From assembly GCA_017476085.1 (NCBI GenBank), contig JAFVEJ010000007.1:1-12265 (forward strand): a DNA stretch of 12,265 bases, written 5' to 3'. The position numbers were made by a program, and so were the translations under genes. Shown here piece after piece: positions 1 through 5,995 of this stretch (the first letter of the stretch is position 1; each line of letters opens with the position of its first letter). The DNA is from Alphaproteobacteria bacterium (lineage in GTDB: Bacteria > Pseudomonadota > Alphaproteobacteria > RF32 > CAG-977). The notes under the pieces were generated by a model. The model made no database searches and was not told the origin of the DNA. It saw only the letters and a list, made by a program, of their open reading frames with translations.

Positions 1-65
1 ATATTAAATTGCTTGACTTCTTCTTGTTCTGCAGAGGTTTTTTCGAAAGTCGCTTTGATTGACAT
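1..65 (-). CDS. N-terminal fragment of an unidentified protein, cut by the window edge
   Basis: Reading leftward from an ATG at 65, 21 codons are open to the window edge and begin MSIKATFEKTSAEQEEVKQF. The start is credible because an AAGGAT Shine-Dalgarno-like sequence lies about 10 bases upstream (complement of 75-80) and a promoter-like pair lies further upstream (102-130). The visible stretch is hydrophilic and acidic, with no signal peptide. That is too little to assign a family. It lies downstream of the peroxidase on the same strand, separated by 90 bp, so it may be a separate transcript or the next gene of the same one. Confidence 0.55.
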   Translation of the reverse strand, partial: MSIKATFEKTSAEQEEVKQFN

Positions 66-101
66 AATAAATTATCCTTATGATATTAAAATGTGAAAGG
101 T

Positions 102-130
102 ATAATGCGCTTGTCGTATGTTTTTGTCAA
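102..130 (-). promoter_or_regulatory. Candidate sigma-70 promoter for the leftward partial gene
   Basis: On the minus strand a perfect TTGACA (-35, 130 to 125) is followed after 17 bases by CATTAT (-10, 107 to 102), which matches four of six consensus positions. It lies 37 bases upstream of the ATG at 65. The -35 box is inside a perfect inverted repeat (122-144). This is a consensus match by eye only. Confidence 0.4.
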
Positions 131-144
131 TTTTTTTGACAAAA
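122..144. repeat. Perfect 9-bp inverted repeat with a 5-nt T loop
   Basis: TTTTGTCAA (122-130) and TTGACAAAA (136-144) are exact reverse complements separated by TTTTT. It lies 12 bases beyond the peroxidase stop codon. It could be a weak AT-rich hairpin ending that transcript. However, neither strand has a clear U-run directly after the stem, and the left arm contains the -35 of the next gene. A regulator binding site is therefore an equally reasonable reading. Confidence 0.5.
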
Positions 145-155
145 GAGAGGCGTTT

Positions 156-632
156 TTATCCGACTGCGGTTTCAATATCAGGCATAATTTCTTCCGGTGT
201 AACGGGAGGAGCATAGCGTTTGACGATATTTCCATCCCGATCAATCAGAAATTTAGTGAAATTCCATTTAATCGCTCCTTTGAATTGATCTCCGGATTCT
301 TTGGTGAGATAAGTATACAGCGGGTTTTGCATTTTACCGCGTACGTCAATTTTTGCAAAAACGGGAAACGTTACGCCAAAATTGATTTTGCAAAAGTCTT
401 GAATTTCTTCGTTTGTGCCGGGATCCTGATGTAAAAACTGATTGCATGGGAAACCTAAAATCACAAAGCCTTTGTCCTGATATTTTTTATAAAGAGCCTC
501 CAATCCCGCAAATTGTTTGGTAAATCCGCATTTGCTGGCGGTGTTGACGATTAAAACGACTTTGCCGCGATAATCGGAAAGAGGCTGATATTCACCGTTA
601 GCTTTTTGCATGGAAAAGTCATAAATATTCAT
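156..632 (-). CDS. Glutathione peroxidase family thiol peroxidase (BsaA/BtuE type)
   Basis: A 158-residue cytoplasmic protein of the usual length for bacterial non-seleno glutathione peroxidases, which reduce hydrogen and lipid peroxides. The family signatures are visible. The peroxidatic Cys35 is in NTASKCGFT. The strand-loop FPCNQF (61-66) holds Gln65. The IKWNF motif (121-125) supplies the Trp and Asn of the catalytic tetrad. Cys81 in FCKINF sits where thioredoxin-dependent plant-type enzymes carry the resolving cysteine. This suggests, by family knowledge, reduction by thioredoxin rather than glutathione. A third cysteine, Cys63, is the usual non-essential one. An AGGAGA Shine-Dalgarno (complement of 639-644) 6 bases before the ATG supports the start. 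There is no signal peptide. The name is secure; the electron donor is inferred. Confidence 0.95.
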   Translation of the reverse strand: MNIYDFSMQKANGEYQPLSDYRGKVVLIVNTASKCGFTKQFAGLEALYKKYQDKGFVILGFPCNQFLHQDPGTNEEIQDFCKINFGVTFPVFAKIDVRGKMQNPLYTYLTKESGDQFKGAIKWNFTKFLIDRDGNIVKRYAPPVTPEEIMPDIETAVG

Positions 633-759
633 ATTCTTTCTCCTGTTGAAAATTTTTCAAATCATATTTCTTTTTTTTACGGGGATAAAGCTCTCTTTTT
701 TGATTAAATATTGTCAAATTCCGTAATTAACTTTAATCTTCCGGCCAGAGTAGATTTTT

Positions 760-766
760 AGGAAAG
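760..766 (+). promoter_or_regulatory. Shine-Dalgarno that decides the TTG start of the ClC gene
   Basis: AGGAAAG at 760-766 is 4 bases before TTG771 (7 bases from AGGA). The next ATG in frame, at 783, would be 16 bases away, outside normal spacing, so TTG is preferred. Confidence 0.55.
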
Positions 767-770
767 TCGA

Positions 771-2120
771 TTGAAGTTGAAAATGATCCCTGTTCAGGAA
801 ATTAAAAACGAAGAAATTATTCTGATTAATGTCGTTAAATGGCTGATTTTATCCGTAATTGCGGGAAGCTTGACGGGAGCTTTGATCTCGCTGTTTTTAT
901 ATCTGCTGCATCAAAGCATTGATTTTATTGCGCATTTGCCGGATTGGCGGTATGTATTAATTCCGGTCGGACTGCTGGCCAGTATTTATTCTATTCGCCT
1001 GATCGCGCCGGCGGCAGAAGGACATGGCACGGATAAAGTCATTTCCGCATTTCATTATCGGGCTGCGCGCATTCCTTTTCTGGTCGTTCCGGCAAAAATC
1101 GTTTCGACGATTTTTACGCTTGCTCCCGGCGGGGTAGTCGGTACGGAAGGTCCCAGCGTTCAAATCGGCGCTGGATTTACTTCCGCTTTATCAATTATGC
1201 TGCACTTTTCCGAAAAAGAACGAAAAAAACTCGTCATTTGCGGCGTTTCAGCCGCTCTGTCCGCCGTTTTGGGAACGCCGATCGCCGGCGCGATTTTCGG
1301 CGTGGAAGTTTTGTTCGTCGGTGATTTCTTTTATCCGATTTTGCTGCCTGCCGTGATCAGCAGCATTTCATCTTATTTTGTTTGTATCGCTTTAGGCGTG
1401 CCATACGCCGTTCCGGTCGTTGTCGTTCCTGCTTTGTCTGCGGAAATATTCGCCTGGTGTTTGGCGGCGTCTGTCTTTTTCAGCTTTGTTTGCATTTATC
1501 ATGTCGAAACGGTGCGCTGTATTGCCGGCTTGTTTAAAAAAATCAATTTGCCGCTGCCGGTTAAAAGCCTGATTTCTGCCGGTATATTGTTGACAACCGT
1601 TGCCGTATGCGGCGATTCTTTTTTGGGAATGGGGGAGGAGGGACTTAACGGCGTTCTTCAAGGCCATGCCGAACCATGGTATGCGTTTTTGCTGAAATCA
1701 GTCTTGTTGGCCGTAACTTTGTCCGGCGGCGGATCGGGAGGTGTTTTAACGCCGACATTTTTCATCGGAGCTGCGGCAGGCAGTCTGTTTGCATCCGTAT
1801 TCGGATTGGATATCGCCTTTTTTGGCGCTTTGGGTTTTGTCGCGTGTGTCGCTGGTGCCGTGAATACTCCTTTGGCAGCTACTTTTATGGCAGTGGAAAT
1901 GTTTGGCAGTGCAATCGCTCCGTATGCCGGCGCAGTCTGCATTATCTGCTATATGCTGACGGGGTTGCGCAGTTTATATCCGACGCAGGTTTTGGTACAG
2001 CCGAAATCAGATGCTTTCGTCTTGGCGGAACCGACCAACCGACAAAGTTGGAAGGTTCGTCCCCGTCCGGTTTTTCATAAAAAGTTCCCGTCCCGAAGAA
2101 AAAAGACAACGGCTAAATAA
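771..2120 (+). CDS. ClC family chloride channel or H+/Cl- antiporter
   Basis: A 449-residue polytopic inner-membrane protein. The three ClC anion-path signatures appear in order. EGHGTDKV (83-90) takes the place of GSGIP. GTEGP (124-128) contains the gating glutamate Glu126. GGVLTP (323-328) takes the place of GxFxP. A Tyr in LRSLYPTQ near the C-terminus fits the pore tyrosine. The inner proton glutamate of the E. coli antiporter (Glu203) aligns by eye with Val180 in GVEVLF, as in animal chloride channels. Transport mode is therefore uncertain, since some antiporters also lack this glutamate. There are no CBS domains; the protein ends in a basic tail of about 30 residues (RPRPVFHKKFPSRRKK). 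The start is TTG771. The gene is divergent from the peroxidase across 138 bp, and its 3' end overlaps the convergent symporter gene by 8 bp. Confidence 0.93.
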   Translation: MKLKMIPVQEIKNEEIILINVVKWLILSVIAGSLTGALISLFLYLLHQSIDFIAHLPDWRYVLIPVGLLASIYSIRLIAPAAEGHGTDKVISAFHYRAARIPFLVVPAKIVSTIFTLAPGGVVGTEGPSVQIGAGFTSALSIMLHFSEKERKKLVICGVSAALSAVLGTPIAGAIFGVEVLFVGDFFYPILLPAVISSISSYFVCIALGVPYAVPVVVVPALSAEIFAWCLAASVFFSFVCIYHVETVRCIAGLFKKINLPLPVKSLISAGILLTTVAVCGDSFLGMGEEGLNGVLQGHAEPWYAFLLKSVLLAVTLSGGGSGGVLTPTFFIGAAAGSLFASVFGLDIAFFGALGFVACVAGAVNTPLAATFMAVEMFGSAIAPYAGAVCIICYMLTGLRSLYPTQVLVQPKSDAFVLAEPTNRQSWKVRPRPVFHKKFPSRRKKTTAK

Positions 2121-3429
2121 GATTCAATCCCTTTAACAGAATCAATAAAATACTGATAGGGGCGATCCATTTAATGCAGAGTTTAAAGCCTGTTTGAAGG
2201 AAACGGATTTTAAAGTCGCCCAGTTTTTCAGGCCCCAAAAAACAACCGATTGCAATACAAGTCAAAAAACCGCCCGCGGGCAGCAGAATATTGGAGGCCA
2301 GAAAATCAAACTGATCAAACAGATTCTTTCCGCCGATTCTAAAACCGCTGAGTTTACCGAATGACAATGAAACAAAGGTGCCGATAATTAAGCAGACAAA
2401 GGTGAAAAGAATGACGGCTTTTTTACGGGACATTTTGAACTGATCGCACAAAAATGTAACGGGAACTTCCATCAAAGAGACGGAAGACGTAGCTGCTGCG
2501 CCTAACAAAATAATAAAGAACAATAATCCGAAAAATTGTCCGAAAGGAATGGAAACAAAAATTTGCGGCAGAGTGATAAAAATCAGAGACGGACCGGCGT
2601 TGATCGGAATGTAGAATGAGAAAACGGCAGGAAAAATAGTCAAACCGGCCAGTAAAGAAACCAAAACATCCAAAAAGATTACCGGCCACATCAGCTGGCA
2701 AACGGTAACCGTGTCGTCTTTTACATAAGAACCGTAAGTAATGTAAATCCCCATGCCGACGGAAATGGAAAAGAAAACTTGTCCCATCGCGTTCATCAGC
2801 GTTTCACCCGTCAGTTTTGAAAAGTCCGGCGCAAAAAAGAATTTGACGCCCTCCCAAGCCTTGTCAAGCATCAAAACCCGTCCCATCAGAACAACCAATA
2901 AAACGAATAAGAGCGGCATCATAATTTTGCTGAATTTTTCGATGCCGTTTTGAATGCCGAAATAAACAATCGTGGCGGAAGCGATCAAATAAATATAAAA
3001 ATAGACAAGCGGTTCAACGGGAGATGCCGCAAAGTCGGAAAAAGTCGTTTCAAAATTTGTGATGGATGATAAAGAAAAAATTTTGGCAACGTAAGCTAAA
3101 ATCCAGCCGCCGACAAGACTGTAATAAGGCAAAATGACTGCGCTGGTTAAAACACACAATCCGCCGATAAATTTTAAGCGGGGATTAATCCAGCCGAAAG
3201 AATCCGTAGGATCGGATTTGACTTTCATACCGAGAGCCGCTTCGGCAAAAATAAGAGCGGAACCAATCGTAAAGGCGCAGATTAAATAAATAAATAAAAA
3301 CGACCCTCCGCCGTTTTGTGCCGCGCAAAACGGAAAACGCCACAAATTTCCCAATCCGACCGCGGATCCTGCGGCAGCCAGCATAACTCCTAATTTTGAA
3401 CCCCAAGAAGCGCGGTTTGATTCAGTCAT
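2113..3429 (-). CDS. Neurotransmitter:sodium symporter (NSS/SNF family) transporter
   Basis: A 438-residue integral membrane protein of the LeuT-fold NSS family. These use the Na+ gradient to import amino acids or related amines; the substrate cannot be told from sequence. TM1 carries the hallmark unwound segment AAGSAVGLGNLWRFPF (19-34) followed by the QNGGGSF loop. TM3 has PYYSLVGGW (101-109). TM6 has FFSISVGMGIYITYGSY (219-235), and TM8 has the Na2-site AAATSS (311-316). In TM7 Asp254 and Ser258 align by eye with LeuT Asn286 and Glu290. The start is firm: GGAGGA (complement of 3433-3438) lies 3 bases before the ATG, which suits strong initiation. It is 45 bp downstream of the DsbA-like gene on the same strand and may be cotranscribed. 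A TACAAT (complement of 3449-3454) could be a private -10 box. At 438 residues it is on the short side for the family. Confidence 0.95.
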   Translation of the reverse strand: MTESNRASWGSKLGVMLAAAGSAVGLGNLWRFPFCAAQNGGGSFLFIYLICAFTIGSALIFAEAALGMKVKSDPTDSFGWINPRLKFIGGLCVLTSAVILPYYSLVGGWILAYVAKIFSLSSITNFETTFSDFAASPVEPLVYFYIYLIASATIVYFGIQNGIEKFSKIMMPLLFVLLVVLMGRVLMLDKAWEGVKFFFAPDFSKLTGETLMNAMGQVFFSISVGMGIYITYGSYVKDDTVTVCQLMWPVIFLDVLVSLLAGLTIFPAVFSFYIPINAGPSLIFITLPQIFVSIPFGQFFGLLFFIILLGAAATSSVSLMEVPVTFLCDQFKMSRKKAVILFTFVCLIIGTFVSLSFGKLSGFRIGGKNLFDQFDFLASNILLPAGGFLTCIAIGCFLGPEKLGDFKIRFLQTGFKLCIKWIAPISILLILLKGLNLI

Positions 3430-3474
3430 ATATCCTCCGATAAAATTAATTGTATAACTATATCTGTTGTTTTT

Positions 3475-4056
3475 TTAAAAAACATTTTCTTTTTGCAGTT
3501 GATCATTTAAACGCAGCATATTTTTTAAACATGGAACGCTTTGCGCACCGAAAATAATCGTTTTTTGATTGAAAATCAAACATGGAACGGCGCGCAGTCC
3601 TTCCAGCATATTTATAGGGGGAAAAGAGGATAAAGGAAGCGAATAATTTTCTTCCAGATCGTTATGATCGGCAATCAAAGAAAGAACGGCCGGATCGGTA
3701 ATATCTCGGCCGAAAGCAAAAAAGGCGGCAAAGAGTTCATCCAAAACGTTATATTTTTTTTCGGCAAAAGCCAAGTGTGCCAACCGATATGGCATTGAAA
3801 GGTTCCCCGATAAATCGGGCAAATGATCAAAATCGACAAATAAGCCGTTTTGTTTCAAAAAAGGGCGCGTTCTTTCTTCCAACATTCTGATTCTGTCAGC
3901 CGGAGCAATATTAAAGCCGGGGAAAAAAGAATCGGAAGAAATGAAAAACGGCGTGATGTCGGCCTGTACGGAACAATTCCGCAGGGCTTTTTGCAGATGA
4001 CGCCAAGCGATATAGGACCATAAGCAGCAGATATCTAGAATAAAATCAATCTTCAT
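3475..4056 (-). CDS. DsbA/FrnE-like thioredoxin-fold protein with a CLWS active site
   Basis: A 193-residue protein resembling the FrnE/2-hydroxychromene-2-carboxylate isomerase branch of the DsbA family. The N-terminus, MKIDFILDICCLWSYIAWRH, matches the first strand and helix of FrnE, where CPWCY is usual. Here the motif is C11-L12-W13-S14, so the second active-site cysteine is Ser, and Cys10 is an extra adjacent cysteine. The helical insert includes GNLSMPYRLAHLAF (84-97), comparable to the family's N-x-x-x-AHxL region. The cis-proline loop is AVPCLIF with Pro158 followed by Cys159. FGAQSVP (169-175) ends the fold. No signal peptide is evident, so it is probably cytoplasmic. With CxxS it could be an isomerase, a glutathione-transferase-kappa-like enzyme or a monothiol reductant, but not a classic disulfide oxidase. 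The Shine-Dalgarno is weak (GGAT about 8 bases upstream). The symporter follows on the same strand. Confidence 0.75.
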   Translation of the reverse strand: MKIDFILDICCLWSYIAWRHLQKALRNCSVQADITPFFISSDSFFPGFNIAPADRIRMLEERTRPFLKQNGLFVDFDHLPDLSGNLSMPYRLAHLAFAEKKYNVLDELFAAFFAFGRDITDPAVLSLIADHNDLEENYSLPLSSFPPINMLEGLRAVPCLIFNQKTIIFGAQSVPCLKNMLRLNDQLQKENVF

Positions 4057-4098
4057 TATTTTTATCCGGATTTTTTTTCATTTTTATCTTTTTTTATG

Positions 4099-4104
4099 TA
4101 TAAA
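4099..4104 (+). promoter_or_regulatory. Candidate -10 element for the TerB-like operon
   Basis: TATAAA at 4099-4104, in the T-rich divergent gap after the DsbA-like gene, would give a transcript starting near 4111. No good -35 is visible. It leaves almost no leader for TTG4121 but about 25 bases for ATG4136. Confidence 0.3.
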
Positions 4105-4135
4105 ATATTAAAAACAACAGTTGACCGGAAAAACG

Positions 4136-5503
4136 ATGGGGCGTCTTCAGGAGTTTATGAAAAAAACAGAACGCGAAGAAGAACTTTCGTCTTCGGATTC
4201 TTTGATGCGTGAAGCAATATTGGACCAGCAGAAACAAGCTGATCTGCTGCGGGCTCAGGCCCGGTCGGTTGCCCGTCCGATTAAAAAAGAATTGCGCCAT
4301 TCTCAAATTGAAGGACGTTATATTCGCCCCGAAGAAGTTAAAAAAGAAATCGAAAAGCTGGAACAGGCTAAACAAAAGGCCGAAGAAAAAAAGAAAGGAC
4401 TGTTCCGAAGACTTTTTGGAAGAAAGAAAACAAAAGCTTCGCCCGAAAGCAATGCGGAATCGACGACTGATCAGGTAATTTCGGAACAAACGGCGGATAA
4501 ATCCGAAAAGGATAAAGAGGAAAAAAAGAAAAAAGCGAAGCTAATTCAACGCTTGCGGGGAATAGCCTCTGCCAGAAAAGCCAGAAACTCTCAGGAAGCC
4601 GAGCAGAGATATTTATCGGTTAACGGCTTGGAGATGCCTGATTCAGATGATTTTATTCCGCAGGAAGACGGTTTTATAGAGGAAGAATCGGATATTCCGC
4701 CGGAAACGGAAAACGAAGTCCCTTTTGCGCAAAATGACAGCAGCTTTGATGAGCAAGGGCAGTACGGCGACCGGTCGGATGTTGATGAAGCCGAATTGTC
4801 CCGAAGGCTTTTTGCTCCTCTTCCTGCGGACCGGCCGGACGGAATAATCGCAACGGCTTTGTCGGTTGCGGTCGGTTTTGTTTATTGGGACGAAGAAGAT
4901 CAAAAAGTCGATCGCGTTATTACGATCAGAAAGCTGTTTTACAGGCAAGGCGATATTTTGATAGACGCTTTTTGTCACGATATTGCGGCACCGCGTTTGA
5001 TCGTTTTTTCCCGCGGGATTAAAATGTATAATCTGCAAACGATGAAAACCTATGATAATCCGCGGGATTTTGTGATGCATCATTTGACGGGATTGTCAGA
5101 AAACGGCGACTTTCGCGCTTCCGGTTTTACGGCTGCTTTGTCGGTTGTTCGCTATGAATTGGCCGCATTGGTTTATGTGGCAAAATCTGATTTTGACAGG
5201 TCCGACGAAGAAAACAGACTGATGCTGTCTTATATTTCTCAACGTTGTCCGACTATAGATTTTGACGAAAACAAAATGTTGGATTATATTGCAATGCTTG
5301 TTCCTGATGAACAAAGTTTTTCGGAGGCGTTGGGAATTGTGATCAAGCAGCCGCAGGACATTGTTTTGTTGTTTGCCCGCACTTTTTTGCAAATGATGTT
5401 GTCGGACGGCGTGTTGCATGAAAATGAACGTGAATTATTGGCGGAACTGCTTTATCTGCTGCAAACAGAAGGGATTGAGTTAAGCCGTCTGGGGTTAGGA
5501 TAA
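4136..5503 (+). CDS. Uncharacterised cytoplasmic protein with WYL-like segment and TerB-like C-terminal domain
   Basis: A 455-residue protein with no signal peptide or membrane segment. Residues about 50-150 are very basic and helical (runs of Lys/Glu, FRRLFGRKK). Residues about 165-210 are strongly acidic and probably disordered. Residues about 245-315 (FVYWDEED, then VITIRKLF, GDILIDAFC, PRLIVFSRGI) follow the pattern of a WYL-type beta domain. Residues about 335-455 are helical, with two TerB-like acidic motifs, AKSDFDRSDEENRLM and MLSDGVLHENERELL, of the kind that bind metal in TerB proteins. Both domain calls are by pattern, not by search. ATG4136 is chosen because GGAA (4127-4130) lies 5 bases upstream. 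TTG4121 has no Shine-Dalgarno, and ATG4157 is preceded by AGGAG only 3 bases away, so it is a real alternative. It is first in a run with the next two genes (gap 11 bp). Function unknown. Confidence 0.8.
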   Translation: MGRLQEFMKKTEREEELSSSDSLMREAILDQQKQADLLRAQARSVARPIKKELRHSQIEGRYIRPEEVKKEIEKLEQAKQKAEEKKKGLFRRLFGRKKTKASPESNAESTTDQVISEQTADKSEKDKEEKKKKAKLIQRLRGIASARKARNSQEAEQRYLSVNGLEMPDSDDFIPQEDGFIEEESDIPPETENEVPFAQNDSSFDEQGQYGDRSDVDEAELSRRLFAPLPADRPDGIIATALSVAVGFVYWDEEDQKVDRVITIRKLFYRQGDILIDAFCHDIAAPRLIVFSRGIKMYNLQTMKTYDNPRDFVMHHLTGLSENGDFRASGFTAALSVVRYELAALVYVAKSDFDRSDEENRLMLSYISQRCPTIDFDENKMLDYIAMLVPDEQSFSEALGIVIKQPQDIVLLFARTFLQMMLSDGVLHENERELLAELLYLLQTEGIELSRLGLG

Positions 5504-5514
5504 GGAGAAGCATA

Positions 5515-5970
5515 ATGTTGAAAATTATTCCATTCAGTTTGGGAATATGCTTGTTGGCTCTGTCTGTTCGTGCGCAGGAATTGACGCAGGAACAGCTGAT
5601 GCAGGCGGAGTTCCAGCAGAATAAGACTAAAATTGATGAAATTTTCCGGGATAAGGTGCAGAAGATTTCTTCCCGTCGTTCTTTGCCGGAAGAAATGCGG
5701 GGATTGTTAATTTCTCAGGCGGACGAAATTCGTCAGTTTGATATGAATATGCTGGAAAATAAAATGAAAATGAAACAACGGCAGGCACGCCAGCGCGACG
5801 AACTTAAAGAACGTTTGCGCAAAGATGCTCAAAACAGGGCAAAATGGATGTTGGAAGACGAAGCAAAATTCCAAGAAAGCAAAGAGGCCCGAGAAAAAGC
5901 GGAACAAGCTGTTTTAAGCGAAGTTAAGCAAATTCAGGAAGAAGGAAAAGAACAATCCCTGAAAAAATAA
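5515..5970 (+). CDS. Small exported, highly charged helical protein
   Basis: A 151-residue protein. The first 20 residues form a Sec signal peptide (MLKIIPFSLGICLLALSVRA) with a likely cut after Ala20; no cysteine follows, so it is not a lipoprotein. The mature part is almost entirely Gln/Glu/Lys/Arg-rich helix. It probably forms a long coiled coil or helical hairpin, with a break near SSRRSLPEEM. It contains no Cys. I do not recognise the family; the composition recalls Skp- or Spy-like periplasmic helical proteins, but no specific motif ties it to them. AAGGAG (5502-5507) lies 7 bases before the ATG and partly overlaps the upstream stop codon region, so translation is probably coupled. The receptor gene follows after 25 bp. 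Its position suggests a periplasmic partner for the receptor (inference). Confidence 0.8.
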   Translation: MLKIIPFSLGICLLALSVRAQELTQEQLMQAEFQQNKTKIDEIFRDKVQKISSRRSLPEEMRGLLISQADEIRQFDMNMLENKMKMKQRQARQRDELKERLRKDAQNRAKWMLEDEAKFQESKEAREKAEQAVLSEVKQIQEEGKEQSLKK

Positions 5971-5995
5971 CAGGGCGCTGAAAAAGGAAAAAAAG

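Noticed and set aside
101..106. TATAAT on the plus strand
   Set aside because: A perfect -10 hexamer, but no -35 at suitable distance and no plus-strand gene downstream; it reads into the 3' end of the minus-strand peroxidase.
93..434. Plus-strand open frame of 113 codons opposite the peroxidase
   Set aside because: It lies antisense to a gene with all family motifs and shows no recognisable protein features or clear ribosome site.
712..717. TTGACA on the minus strand as the peroxidase -35
   Set aside because: No acceptable -10 hexamer lies 16-18 bases downstream, so I do not call a promoter.
1676..2080. 134-codon plus-strand frame inside the ClC gene
   Set aside because: A frame-shifted shadow of conserved ClC sequence; its residues are biased to Arg/Cys/Phe with no domain.
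4121..4135. TTG start for the TerB-like gene
   Set aside because: No Shine-Dalgarno precedes it and it would sit almost at the predicted transcript start; ATG4136 or ATG4157 are better.
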